A stretch of DNA of 64,000 nucleotides from Sphingobacterium sp. N143 (GCF_030325625.1 NZ_JACAIS010000003.1:434001-498000); one strand, 5' to 3'. Counted from the stretch's first letter, positions 26,705 through 35,915 are shown. The notes: generated by a model from the letters alone, not told the origin. Made by a program: numbers and translations.

Positions 26705-27679
26705 ATGAGAATTGTCACCTGCGCTAAACATGGTCAACATGAATTAGGTATGATTATAGATGATCGTGTCTATCTGTGTTCGGATATCGATCACGCTCTG
26801 CCTAACAATATGGCTGATTTGCTAAACGGTGGAGATAAAATGCTGGATAGGTTAAAACAATACTTTACAGCATTGACCCAGGGTAATATCCATCGGTCTT
26901 ACGAGCCATTACAAGAGGTCCAGCTCATTGCACCGGTTCCTCACCCTACATCTGTGCGGGATGCCTATGCCTTTCGACAACATGTGGCAACATCCCGAAG
27001 AAACCGGGGACTGGATATGATTCCTGAATTTGATGAGTTTCCTGTTTTTTATTTTTCCAACCATCAGGCGATCCAAGGTCCAGGGCCTGTACAATGTATG
27101 CCCTTGCATTTAAACCAATTGGACTTTGAGCTTGAAGTTGCCATCGTTATCCATAAAGCTGGTATTAACATTCCTGCTTCCGAAGCTGATGAATATATTG
27201 CGGGATATATGATCATGAATGATTTTAGCGCCCGAAGGCTTCAAATGGAGGAAATGAAACTAAGTTTGGGACCAGCGAAGGGGAAAGATTTCGCAACAGC
27301 CATCGGCCCCTGGTTAATCACAAAGGATGAGCTTGCCCCTTATAAAGTGGAACCTGCTGCTGGACACACTGGTGACACGTATAATCTCGAGATGTCATGT
27401 AAAGTAAATGGCCAGCAGGTCTCTTCAGGTAATTTTGCAACGATGCACTGGACATTTGCTGAAATTATTGAGCGTATTTCTTATGGTGTCCATCTTTTTC
27501 CTGGAGACATTATCGGATCAGGAACGGTTGGAACAGGTTGCTTTCTAGAACTCAATGGGACCGGGCGGCTCGAAAACCCACAGCATAAAGACCAATGGTT
27601 AAAGCTAGGCGATCAAGTTGAACTAGAAGTGACTGCACTGGGGAAACTCTCCAATTCTATCGTACCCTATAAACAATAA
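26705..27679 (+). CDS. Fumarylacetoacetate hydrolase family protein
   Basis: The protein has 324 residues. Metal-binding acidic residues lie in LDFELEVAIVI and the motif NDFSARRLQMEEM, with the later GDIIGSGTVGTGC typical of the FAH family. In this locus it is expected to split fumarylacetoacetate into fumarate and acetoacetate, the last step of tyrosine breakdown. The flavin reductase gene follows after 10 bases. Confidence 0.9.
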   Translation: MRIVTCAKHGQHELGMIIDDRVYLCSDIDHALPNNMADLLNGGDKMLDRLKQYFTALTQGNIHRSYEPLQEVQLIAPVPHPTSVRDAYAFRQHVATSRRNRGLDMIPEFDEFPVFYFSNHQAIQGPGPVQCMPLHLNQLDFELEVAIVIHKAGINIPASEADEYIAGYMIMNDFSARRLQMEEMKLSLGPAKGKDFATAIGPWLITKDELAPYKVEPAAGHTGDTYNLEMSCKVNGQQVSSGNFATMHWTFAEIIERISYGVHLFPGDIIGSGTVGTGCFLELNGTGRLENPQHKDQWLKLGDQVELEVTALGKLSNSIVPYKQ

Positions 27680-27689
27680 ATTTCTCAAC

Positions 27690-28604
27690 ATGAATTCTTC
27701 CTCATACGATACCATTACATTTGAATCTTCAACAGATAAGGCTATCATTGATAATCTGATCAAATATGCCATTGCACCACGACCAATCTGTTTTGCCAGT
27801 ACGATAAATCATTTGGGACAAATTAACTTAAGTCCTTTCAGTTATTTCAACTTCATGTCCCATCAACCACCTATCTGCGTCTTTTCACCATTACGCAGAA
27901 TGCGTGACGGTAGTACTAAACACACCTTAGACAATATTCAAGAAGTCCGTGAAGTGGTTATCAATATCGTCAATTATGCCATGGTGCAACAGCAATCTTT
28001 AGCAAGTACAGAATACCCTCAGGGAACAGACGAATTTAATAAATCAGGATTCACAGCCATCGCTTCTGTCCATGTTGCCCCGCCTCGAGTAGCCGAATCT
28101 CCCATTCAGTTGGAATGTAAAGTCAGGGACATTATTACATTGAGCGACGAGCCTGGAGCAGGAAATCTGGTCATCGCAGAAATCTTATGTATGCATGTCC
28201 ACAAACACTTATTGGACAACGATAACAGTATAAGCCAGGCAGATCTGGATCTCGTTGCAAGGCTGGGCGGTGACTGGTATTGCCGGGTCACCGGGGAAAA
28301 TCTCTTTATTGTCCCCAAGCCACTACGCAGGCTAGGCATCGGGATAGATCAACTTCCAGAAAATATACGACGTTCTGATACCCTAACAGGCAATCACCTG
28401 GGGCTCTTGGCCAATGTGGAAGCTTTACCTAAATTACAACAAGGCTTACCTGAGGATAAATATTTAAAATATCTCCGTTTGAATTTCCCAGAAGATTCTC
28501 CCCAGTTCACGCAAAAGGTTCATGAATATGTGGCGCAATTATTGGATGCTGGACAACTTGATAAAGCATGGCAAATCCTACTGTGTAGTACTCGTGTTTT
28601 GTAA
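27690..28604 (+). CDS. Flavin reductase family (FMN-binding) protein
   Basis: The protein has 304 residues with a flavin-reductase-like domain in the first 200 (YAIAPRPICFASTINHLGQINLSPFSYFN, then FIVPKPLRRLGIGIDQLP after it). The C-terminal 90 residues are an extension found in Bacteroidota members. It is cotranscribed with the FAH-family gene, so a role in aromatic catabolism is possible, but no partner monooxygenase is in the window. Confidence 0.8.
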   Translation: MNSSSYDTITFESSTDKAIIDNLIKYAIAPRPICFASTINHLGQINLSPFSYFNFMSHQPPICVFSPLRRMRDGSTKHTLDNIQEVREVVINIVNYAMVQQQSLASTEYPQGTDEFNKSGFTAIASVHVAPPRVAESPIQLECKVRDIITLSDEPGAGNLVIAEILCMHVHKHLLDNDNSISQADLDLVARLGGDWYCRVTGENLFIVPKPLRRLGIGIDQLPENIRRSDTLTGNHLGLLANVEALPKLQQGLPEDKYLKYLRLNFPEDSPQFTQKVHEYVAQLLDAGQLDKAWQILLCSTRVL

Positions 28605-28640
28605 AAACTCAAGTCATTAAGTTCACACGCTTAAATATGA

Positions 28641-30404
28641 TCACATCTGGTTATTTAAACCAAGCTCTTTTGCTACTCGGATACCGTCTTCAATGAGCTT
28701 TCTGACATTTGGGTAAAGCTGAACAAATTCCATTAATTTATTTTCGGCTTTACTTACTAGGTCATATGCCCCATGGGCCCAGGCGATTTCAAAAAGCTCG
28801 GTCAGAGCTAACCAATTGTCTACATCTGCCGTCGTTAATTGATCAAAAATACTACTCCAGGCTTCAGAAAGTATAACAGGTTCTTTTCTCAGCTCCTGTA
28901 TGGCAGAATGATTAGCAACTAACCCTATCTCTTCTGCGTTACTATCCAATAAACCCGCTTTTTCTAGCATTGGCTCAACAATAGGTTCATAGGCATCCTT
29001 ATCTGCTGCACCAGCAAAAACTGAGACAATTTCTCTTCCAACCGCCATATCATATGTCCCCCATTCGGATCTGAAATAGATTTCCTCATCTTTATCTCGA
29101 TAGACTTCACAATCACCAAATGAAATCAAAATTACTTTGTCAACATTGCGGATAATCTTCAACACAACTCCTTCCACTACGATTCCAGAAGAAAATATCA
29201 GGGAGCATCGCTTGCCCACTATAATATTAATTTTGGATAATTCAGCTTCTGAGAAGTCTTCCAAATCTTTCACCGCTCCCGCTAGGCGACCTACTGGGGC
29301 CCCAAAGCCTTCGATATGATAATCCGTGCCATGCTCCACTAGCTGTCTCCCCGAAACTGCTAATGCGGTCCCCCCCTTAGTTTGTAGGTAAGATAGTTCT
29401 ATATCTGCATTAGCGGCCTTAAAAATTCCTGACACCTGTAAGCCTGAACTATATACAGCAGTACAGACTGCCTGCCCATCAATCGCTTTATCCAAACTTT
29501 GCTTTCCACCAATACGAAAAGCCATGGTATCTGCAAATTGATCAAGAACAACCTTTAGATGTTCAAAATCCGTCGTAACAAATAGCTGAGGCTGAGGCTT
29601 TGTAATATCATATGGATAATCTACAGCGTTTAGATCATAAGGTATTTTGGGTACACACTCCTGCATACAACTAGCGCTCTCCCCGATAGAAGACAGCAAC
29701 CCGGCACCGTAAATCTTCGGATCATCAAGACTACCGATCAGCCCATATTCTACAGTCCACCAATGCAATCTACTCAATAATGCCATTTCTGATGGGGCTC
29801 CCATGTTATCTTGCACAATTTGCAATTGTTTTTCTGCAGCTGTCAATTCTTCTGCAGTTGTAGTGATATCCTCTTTCAAAATTGACAAATGCCGTATAGC
29901 TTCATACAATTCAAAATCATTACCAGAAGACAAGGCTTTGGTCCCAATTTCACCAAAATATTGTAGGTAGGCTGCATAATCAGGCTCACCAATGATGGGG
30001 GCATGTCCTGAAGATTCGTGAATAATATCCGGTGCAGGCGTATATTCAATATGTTCCAATTGACGTATATCAGCAGCAATCACCAATACTCGATGGGCCT
30101 GAAATTCCATAAAAGCCGCCGGTGGTATAAAACCATCAACCGTTACCGCCCCCCAACCGATCAACTTCAAGCTGTCATTCATTTGCTGCAGATCAGGGAT
30201 ATGCTCGATCGACAGTCCAGCTTTCTTTAATCCAGGAATATACGGATAATAAGCCACATCTTTTAAAAATGCATAATTCTGCCGCATGACATAGCGCCAT
30301 AAGGCTTGATCCAAAGCTGTATAACGTTCATATTGTTGAGCGACGACATAGCGTTTTAAATGTTTGGGCAATTGCTCCAAAACAACGTTGTTGTATGTTT
30401 CCAT
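28641..30404 (-). CDS. phhA: Aromatic amino acid hydroxylase (phenylalanine 4-monooxygenase type)
   Basis: The protein has 587 residues. The catalytic domain occupies the first 300: iron ligands H129 and H134 in IIHESSGHAPIIGEPDY, and E219 in WTVEYGLIG. It uses tetrahydropterin, Fe and O2 to make Tyr from Phe. The C-terminal 280 residues are an extension absent from short bacterial enzymes; I recognise no domain in it. A Phe/Tyr leader attenuator and a tyrS fragment lie upstream on the same strand. A -7-like TATTTTTG lies about 15 bases before the start, so it may also have its own promoter. Confidence 0.88.
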   Translation of the reverse strand: METYNNVVLEQLPKHLKRYVVAQQYERYTALDQALWRYVMRQNYAFLKDVAYYPYIPGLKKAGLSIEHIPDLQQMNDSLKLIGWGAVTVDGFIPPAAFMEFQAHRVLVIAADIRQLEHIEYTPAPDIIHESSGHAPIIGEPDYAAYLQYFGEIGTKALSSGNDFELYEAIRHLSILKEDITTTAEELTAAEKQLQIVQDNMGAPSEMALLSRLHWWTVEYGLIGSLDDPKIYGAGLLSSIGESASCMQECVPKIPYDLNAVDYPYDITKPQPQLFVTTDFEHLKVVLDQFADTMAFRIGGKQSLDKAIDGQAVCTAVYSSGLQVSGIFKAANADIELSYLQTKGGTALAVSGRQLVEHGTDYHIEGFGAPVGRLAGAVKDLEDFSEAELSKINIIVGKRCSLIFSSGIVVEGVVLKIIRNVDKVILISFGDCEVYRDKDEEIYFRSEWGTYDMAVGREIVSVFAGAADKDAYEPIVEPMLEKAGLLDSNAEEIGLVANHSAIQELRKEPVILSEAWSSIFDQLTTADVDNWLALTELFEIAWAHGAYDLVSKAENKLMEFVQLYPNVRKLIEDGIRVAKELGLNNQM

Positions 30405-30539
30405 TTATAATCGGTATCAAAAATAAAGTATGAGACTTTTTATATGAAGGTAGAAAATATTTAGGAATTCTGAAAGAACAATCATCCATAAAAACATTTT
30501 AAAACCAAACATACCAAAAGTTAACACAATAAAATATTC

Positions 30540-30851
30540 CTAAACAAACTTAAAAAAAACTATTTTACATAATTTAATTCTAAAAAGCTTATTCACCATG
30601 TTAATCCCAGCTGGATTTCCAATTTGTACCGTAAAACGACCTGCTAAAATTACAATTTCATATCCCTGTTCTTGACATTGCCGTAGTTTTTTCAACAGGA
30701 CAGCATGCCCTAAATGAAGATCTGAAGTCGTAGGATCAAGTATAAGTTTGATCACCAAAGGACGAGCTGTCTGCTGAGCTTGTCGCATTTTGAGCATCAA
30801 ACCATCTTTCGGCAAAATGATATCAGTGTTTTCTTCTAAATCTTTTAACAT
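30540..30851 (-). pseudogene. tyrS: Truncated tyrosyl-tRNA synthetase fragment
   Basis: From ATG 30851 the frame reads 103 residues. Residues 1-78 resemble the N-terminal catalytic region of a TyrRS: LDPTTSDLHLGHAVLLKKLRQ contains the HIGH-type motif HLGH, and AGRFTVQIGNPAG is the IGDPTGR region. It ends 25 residues later in unrelated sequence, so the KMSKS half and the tRNA-binding domain are missing. It sits between a Tyr/Phe attenuator and the hydroxylase gene. It is a remnant, or a small protein of new function; a duplicate of an intact tyrS elsewhere is likely. Confidence 0.75.
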
Positions 30852-30864
30852 GAGGATATAAAAC

Positions 30865-30893
30865 AAAAAAGCCCGAACGATATGTTCGGGCTT
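30865..30893 (-). terminator. Attenuator terminator of the Tyr/Phe leader
   Basis: On the minus strand the arms GCCCGAAC and GTTCGGGC enclose ATATC and are followed by TTTTTTG. It stands between the leader peptide stop and the tyrS fragment ATG. Its 5' arm can also pair with GTTCGGG at the end of the leader coding region, which would prevent its formation. Confidence 0.8.
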
Positions 30894-30921
30894 AGCTATA
30901 AAAGTGAATAAATTTTTAAAT

Positions 30922-31008
30922 TTAATAGGCATACAGTTCCCGAACCATGATCGGGAGATAATAATTATAGAAAAAAGGAAAACGTAATATATTGTTCATT
31001 TTCTTCAT
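30922..31008 (-). CDS. Tyr/Phe-rich leader peptide (28 residues)
   Basis: A short frame from ATG 31008 to TAA 30922. Residues 10-17 read FPFFYNYY and the end reads LYAY, giving 3 Phe and 5 Tyr in 28 residues. The codons just before two alternative RNA stems are Tyr, as in classical attenuation leaders. It begins a few bases after a consensus promoter. It probably works only by being translated; stalling at scarce Tyr-tRNA or Phe-tRNA would favour read-through. It is too short for standard gene finders. Confidence 0.8.
   Translation of the reverse strand: MKKMNNILRFPFFYNYYLPIMVRELYAY
30926..30961 (-). promoter_or_regulatory. Antiterminator/pause stems in the leader
   Basis: Within the leader peptide, TCCCGA and TCGGGA form a pause hairpin (segments 1 and 2). 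Segment 2 contains GTTCGGG, which is complementary to CCCGAAC of the terminator at 30870s (segment 3). The 1:2 plus 3:4 and the alternative 2:3 pairings are mutually exclusive, as in ribosome-mediated attenuation. Confidence 0.7.
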
Positions 31009-31015
31009 GCCGCAA

Positions 31016-31046
31016 CAAAGTTAATACTATATATCTAAATTCCAAA
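31016..31046 (-). promoter_or_regulatory. Consensus Bacteroidota promoter for the Tyr/Phe leader
   Basis: On the minus strand TTTG (31046-31043), 19 bases, then TAACTTTG (31023-31016) match the primary sigma-factor consensus exactly. The leader ATG at 31008 is 7 bases beyond the -7 element, so the transcript has almost no 5' untranslated region. Confidence 0.8.
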
Positions 31047-31099
31047 AAAATGCTCAGAGCCAAAAATTACCACAAAGTATGTCATCATCACACATCTTT

Positions 31100-31960
31100 C
31101 TAAGTGCTAGACACATTCGCTCCACTTGCTGTTTTTTTCTCCAACAACTTACCTTCACCATTATAAACATATATTTCAACTTGTCCTTTATTCTTTTTTT
31201 CCACGATCTTCTTCACTAATAATTGATTCTTGAAATACTCATGGTAGATTAAAGCATTGGCACTATATATGCGTTCAGCCAAATTATTGTGCTGATATAA
31301 ATCAGTATAATTGATTTTATCCTTTTTATAAATATGCTTTACAAGCTGTCCATTTTTGTCAAAGGATCTAGATTCCAGCACTTGCCCGCTGCAATCCAAT
31401 TTAGCTCTACTGATCAATTTATTATCTAAACCATAATCCGATTTTGTATGGTCAAATTCATTTTCAACAGTATAATGATCATCAAAAAAGATTTTTGACA
31501 CTTTCCTCTTGCCTTTTTTGGGTTGATAAAACACCAATTTTTCCTGACTTATTTTGCCATTTCGAAAATCCCGCTGTACACTCGAGGTATCAGTGATTAC
31601 ATATTGAAAGTTTAAGACCTCATCAGTCTTCACATTCATTTGTTGCATAACGCCATGCCTTACCTCAACAATGCCACGTTTTCCATCTTTTTCAATCTTG
31701 AAATTCCCCTCAACTAATCCCTCCTGATTGATTGAAACAAAGGCATTGGATGGCCCCATAAACTGATTCTGTTGCAGAATATATTTACCAGTTTTTAATT
31801 TAGTCGTTTTACCATTTTCTATTATTCTGATAGTATCTTTAGGAGATTCTGACAGATGCAATTGGAAACTATTTTTATCCAGTCGAACATATTCCTGTGC
31901 CATGACTAATCGACTTGATATAACCATACTCATAAGTAACAAAAAACCTGATTTTAACAT
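31100..31960 (-). CDS. Secreted protein with YwqK/MORN-like repeats
   Basis: About 286 residues from ATG 31960 (a second ATG lies 7 codons upstream). A signal peptide ends near VMAQ-EYV. The mature part has repeating beta-hairpin units of the type ENEFDHTKSDYGLDN..., FDKNGQLVKHIYKKDK, YNGEGKLLEKKT, as in YwqK-like and MORN-like proteins. No catalytic motif is visible and the function is unknown. Confidence 0.65.
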   Translation of the reverse strand: MLKSGFLLLMSMVISSRLVMAQEYVRLDKNSFQLHLSESPKDTIRIIENGKTTKLKTGKYILQQNQFMGPSNAFVSINQEGLVEGNFKIEKDGKRGIVEVRHGVMQQMNVKTDEVLNFQYVITDTSSVQRDFRNGKISQEKLVFYQPKKGKRKVSKIFFDDHYTVENEFDHTKSDYGLDNKLISRAKLDCSGQVLESRSFDKNGQLVKHIYKKDKINYTDLYQHNNLAERIYSANALIYHEYFKNQLLVKKIVEKKNKGQVEIYVYNGEGKLLEKKTASGANVSST

Positions 31961-32093
31961 ATTGTAATAATATTGTTGCAAATATGATAATACAATTATT
32001 AAACCAAAAAATTCATATTGCCGATATTTTTACTTCATTTAACATCATATCACCGTCATATACTATGCTTTATCCTATTGAAAATCATATAAA

Positions 32094-32129
32094 AAAAGGA
32101 GAAGTATCACACAGCATACTTCTCCTTTA
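32094..32129 (-). terminator. Terminator of the SH3-domain gene
   Basis: Arms AAAGGAGAAGTAT and ATACTTCTCCTTT enclose 8 bases. On the minus strand a run of seven T follows. Confidence 0.85.
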
Positions 32130-32149
32130 AATTTTTAGTCTAAGTAGGT

Positions 32150-32569
32150 TTAGACAGACTCTAAATATTGTGCATAACAATATCCTTCTTCATTATCATT
32201 GGTCCGAACTAGCCACCATTGATCATTTGCCTTACTTATTAACGTAATAATTTCTCCTTTGGCGGCCTTACCTACGATAGGTTGGTCAGTACCGGGGCCT
32301 TTTCTAATATTTAGGTTACTATTTTCTGTAATCACCTTCACCTGACTTCCTGGCACTTCAGTGGCCACATCAACATTTAAGACAACATCACCAGTCTGAA
32401 AATTTGGGTCTATATTACCATAAATCTCCCAAAGTTTATTTTTTACATCGGCAGTTGGTGCAGTACCTCTAATCTGGAGTACACCATCCATCTCTGCATA
32501 ATTCAGATCATTAACACCTGATGATTGTGCAGTATCTAAAAGGACTTTATACTTTTCTTGCAATGACAT
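32150..32569 (-). CDS. SH3b-domain protein
   Basis: A 139-residue protein without a signal peptide. Residues 1-75 resemble a BON-like/LysM-free leading segment (NKLWEIYGNIDPNFQTGDVVLNV). Residues 78-139 form a bacterial SH3 domain (NLNIRKGPGTDQPIVGKAAKG, WWLVRTNDNEEGYCYAQYLE). It follows the BON-domain lipoprotein gene by 12 bases and both appear to form one operon, probably envelope-related. Confidence 0.8.
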   Translation of the reverse strand: MSLQEKYKVLLDTAQSSGVNDLNYAEMDGVLQIRGTAPTADVKNKLWEIYGNIDPNFQTGDVVLNVDVATEVPGSQVKVITENSNLNIRKGPGTDQPIVGKAAKGEIITLISKANDQWWLVRTNDNEEGYCYAQYLESV

Positions 32570-32581
32570 AATTTCGCTATT

Positions 32582-33088
32582 TTATTTTTTAACAACAATA
32601 CCACTTAAATCTACTTTTTTAGGATTCAGATTATCCAAGCCTTGCTTTAAAGTAACAATTTTCGGCTGCTCTAAAGTACCGGTAACTGAAATCACGCCAT
32701 CTTTTACGTTAGCTTGCACAGTAGGAAAATCTTTCATAAAAGTGTTTACTGCGGCTCCAAGCACTGCATCATTATTTGAGGTTTCAATTGGAGCCGGCGT
32801 ACTAGAAACAGGCGCACTGACAATGATATCGTTTTGAATCGACTTGACATCTTTATCACCTGCTGTTTTAGCTATGGATTCAATCTGTTGTTTTTCCTCT
32901 TCTGATGCCACAGTTCCACTGAGGATAACTTTTCCTTTTTCTACTTCAACATCCACAGTTGTGCGACCGGTAAGTGCATTCTCTATTTTATCCTCCAATT
33001 TATCATCCGACAAACCGGACTTACATGCAGAAAATGAAAAAGCTACTGAGGCTGTTAAAAGACAAAATGTTAATTTGTAAAATTTCAT
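32582..33088 (-). CDS. BON-domain lipoprotein
   Basis: The protein has 168 residues. The signal peptide ends in FSFSACKSG, a lipobox with Cys22. Two BON-type domains follow (GRTTVDVEVEKGKVILSGTV..., then FPTVQANVKDGVISVTGTL). BON domains bind membranes or other envelope proteins, and OsmY is the best-known relative. It is the upstream partner of the SH3b gene and may respond to envelope stress. Confidence 0.82.
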   Translation of the reverse strand: MKFYKLTFCLLTASVAFSFSACKSGLSDDKLEDKIENALTGRTTVDVEVEKGKVILSGTVASEEEKQQIESIAKTAGDKDVKSIQNDIIVSAPVSSTPAPIETSNNDAVLGAAVNTFMKDFPTVQANVKDGVISVTGTLEQPKIVTLKQGLDNLNPKKVDLSGIVVKK

Positions 33089-33268
33089 ATGACCAATTTT
33101 AGTTTATAATTTTCAAACAATAACCTTAACAAACTACTCAAACAATTGTTTGTCTAATAATTTTTAAACCTAAATTGCTTGTTGGATCATAATTATATAA
33201 TTAAATTTAAAAGCTAAGGGATGATAACAGTGCGTAGACATGATAGTGCAATTGAATAGATTATAATT

Positions 33269-34372
33269 ATGGGATTTTTGAATAACATTTTTGGCAAAAA
33301 AGAAAGTAAAAAGGACAGCATACAGGATTTTTGGATATGGTTTACCAAAAACGAGCAGGCTTTTTATCGTACTGTAAAAAATGCCGACGACATAGATCAG
33401 AATTTCTTCAGTAAACTTGCTCCAAAAATTGATGCATTACGGAAAGATCTCTACTTTTTGACGGGAATGTATACGGATAATATTGCAGAACTGGTCATCA
33501 CACCTGATGGTGTCGTTAAAAATATTGCATTTGTAGAAGAACTAATCGCCTGTGCTCCTATTCTTCCAAATTGGCGATTTACTGCATTAAAGCCTGCTAT
33601 TGACGATATGGAAAAATTTAAAATTAACATGTATGGCTTTTCCTTTGATATTAATGAGATGTTTTTCTACCCTATTGAGCATAAATATCATCCTGATGAA
33701 GTTGATATCGTCATCGTCCACCCTAACTATACTGAAGAAGATAAAGTTAATATTGCACATGGTGTAGAAATATTCTTAGATAATTATATTGGAGAACTGA
33801 ATTCGATTATCGCAATAGATAATTTAAATGTCACTTCCAAAGACTTAGCAACTGACGAACTCATTCCATTAATCAAATTAAAAAATTATCTCATCTGGCG
33901 AGAAAAGGAATTCGTTGAAAAATACACGGATGTAAGACATCAAACTGAACATGATACTTATACAGCATTTGAAGGAATGTTACAAAATAACCTTCCTATT
34001 CTGGCCATAATCAACACTACGCTCCTTGAGTGGGATGGAAAGGCTTCACATCCATGGATCATCACGGTTAGGATCAGCTATGATGGAACAGCAACAAATG
34101 GAATGCCTGACAAGAATACCTATGATTTAATGGATAAAATTGAAGATGAATTGATGAGCAGTTTTCCTACTGATATTGGCTATCTAAACATTGGTCGCGA
34201 GACGGCTGATAACTTGCGAGAGATTTATCTTGCCTGTACAGAATTTCGAAAATCATCTCGTACAGTGGATCAGGTGATTGCCCGTTATCAGACTAGTCTT
34301 CAAATAGATTATACGATCTACAAGGATAAATATTGGAAATCTTTTGAGCGCTTCAATAAACAAGTGGATTAA
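33269..34372 (+). CDS. DUF695-type protein
   Basis: A 367-residue cytoplasmic protein. The C-terminal half (WIITVRISYDGTATNGMPDKNTYDLMDKIEDEL) matches the DUF695 pattern; the N-terminal half (DFWIWFTKNEQAFYR) resembles the segment usually fused to it in Bacteroidota. No function is known. It is monocistronic. The 208 bases after it hold a short open frame with no recognisable content. Confidence 0.7.
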   Translation: MGFLNNIFGKKESKKDSIQDFWIWFTKNEQAFYRTVKNADDIDQNFFSKLAPKIDALRKDLYFLTGMYTDNIAELVITPDGVVKNIAFVEELIACAPILPNWRFTALKPAIDDMEKFKINMYGFSFDINEMFFYPIEHKYHPDEVDIVIVHPNYTEEDKVNIAHGVEIFLDNYIGELNSIIAIDNLNVTSKDLATDELIPLIKLKNYLIWREKEFVEKYTDVRHQTEHDTYTAFEGMLQNNLPILAIINTTLLEWDGKASHPWIITVRISYDGTATNGMPDKNTYDLMDKIEDELMSSFPTDIGYLNIGRETADNLREIYLACTEFRKSSRTVDQVIARYQTSLQIDYTIYKDKYWKSFERFNKQVD

Positions 34373-34580
34373 TACTTGGACAATGCAAGCAATCTCCTAT
34401 TACTTTTTCATTAAGTATAGTATAATTTTATACCATGGCTGTACAGAAAAAATCCCCCTGTTACTAAACGAATTGATCACAATGGTATCCAGCTTTCGTG
34501 ATTTATTGATCCGGGATCTTCTGCTCTGGATACTACAGGATTTTGGCGTCAATCAGGTGCCTTTCTATTTTACGTCTTAA

Positions 34581-35915
34581 CTAAATCTTATACTCTTCAA
34601 TTTTGCGGTATAATGTCGCAATGCCTATTTCCAACAATCTTGCTGCTTCGGCTTTATTTCCATTGGTATGATGCAAAACTCTTTGAATATGTCGTTTCTC
34701 TATATTTGACATGGAGAAACTGGATGCATGCATACGGCTTGCTGCTGCTTCAATATGGTCAAAAGGAAGACTACTGACATCCAAAAGTCCCCCCTCACTT
34801 AAAATAACACTCCGTTCGATAATATTTTTTAGTTCACGAATATTACCTCGCCAAGTATTTTTCTCGAGAGCGGCTATGAATTCATCTGTCATACGCAGTG
34901 GTTTTAGGTTAGATTTCAACGCAAAAACAGTTACATAATATTCTGCCAACGCTTTAATGTCCTGAATACGTTCACGCAGTGGAGGAAGTTCAATTGTAAA
35001 GACCGAAAGTCGATAGAAGAGGTCACTTCTAAAATGGTCCAGTTCTATTTCAGTATCCAAATTTCTGTTCGTTGCTGCAATAATGCGTACATTCACTTTT
35101 GTAGGTTTAGAATCGCCCACTTTTAAAAATTCACCAGTCTCCAATACACGAAGAATTTTGGACTGCAGGTCCAAGGGCATTTCACCAATCTCATCCAAAA
35201 AAATTGTTCCTAAATGTGCTTCTTCAAACAAACCTCTTTGATCCTTTGTCGCACCAGTAAAAGCTCCTGACCTATGGCCGAACAGCTCATTTTCCAATAG
35301 GTCCTTTGTAAATGCAGCACAATTTATCGCCACAAAACTATGTTCCCTCCTAGGGCTCGCCTGATGGATTGCCTGTGCAAACACCTCTTTACCGGTACCT
35401 GTTTCACCCGTTAACAGGACAGTTGTATCCGTGACGGCAACTTTTTGGGCAAGCCCGATTGCCGATCTGATCGCAGGAGACCGCCCTATGATTTTATCAA
35501 ATGACAACTTATCTTCAAGTTGTCTTTCCAGCTGTTTTACTCTTCGGGCAAGTGCTGTTTTCTCACAGGCTTTATACAGCAAAGGAATAATCCTGTTGTT
35601 ATCGTCACCTTTGGTAATATACTCAAAGGCTCCATTCTTAATCGCCTGAACTCCATCCGGAATATTACCATATGCCGTCAGTAGGATAATTTCAACAATT
35701 GGATAACGGGCCTTGATTAATTTTGCTGCCTCTACCCCATTTCCATCGGGAAGTTTGACATCACATAGCACGACATCCACATCCGCAGTTTCTAGCTTTT
35801 TCAGGCCCGATTTAATATCCGAAGCTTCAATAACATCAAATCCTTCCAAACCGATTATCTTGGCAAGCAATTTCCGAAGTTTCTCTTCGTCATCTATGAG
35901 AAGTATTCTATTCAC
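34581..35915 (-). CDS. Sigma-54-dependent response regulator (NtrC family)
   Basis: About 445 residues from a GTG at 35915 (MNRILLIDDEE); a TTG 33 bases upstream is a worse start. It has the receiver domain with phospho-acceptor D in DVVLCDVKLPDGNG, an AAA+ domain with GETGTGKE, GAFTGATKDQRG (sigma-54 contact) and RIIAATNRNL, then a Fis-type HTH (EAARLLEIGIATLYRKI). It activates sigma-54 promoters upon phosphorylation. No sensor kinase is adjacent, so it is an orphan in this window. Confidence 0.9.
   Translation of the reverse strand: MNRILLIDDEEKLRKLLAKIIGLEGFDVIEASDIKSGLKKLETADVDVVLCDVKLPDGNGVEAAKLIKARYPIVEIILLTAYGNIPDGVQAIKNGAFEYITKGDDNNRIIPLLYKACEKTALARRVKQLERQLEDKLSFDKIIGRSPAIRSAIGLAQKVAVTDTTVLLTGETGTGKEVFAQAIHQASPRREHSFVAINCAAFTKDLLENELFGHRSGAFTGATKDQRGLFEEAHLGTIFLDEIGEMPLDLQSKILRVLETGEFLKVGDSKPTKVNVRIIAATNRNLDTEIELDHFRSDLFYRLSVFTIELPPLRERIQDIKALAEYYVTVFALKSNLKPLRMTDEFIAALEKNTWRGNIRELKNIIERSVILSEGGLLDVSSLPFDHIEAAASRMHASSFSMSNIEKRHIQRVLHHTNGNKAEAARLLEIGIATLYRKIEEYKI

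Noticed and set aside
30540..30932. Longer start for the tyrS fragment at 30932
   Set aside because: The extra residues are translated from the leader terminator; the TyrRS similarity begins after ATG 30851.
34344..34580. Plus-strand 78-codon frame after the DUF695 gene
   Set aside because: Overlaps the DUF695 end in another frame; no family pattern or ribosome site.
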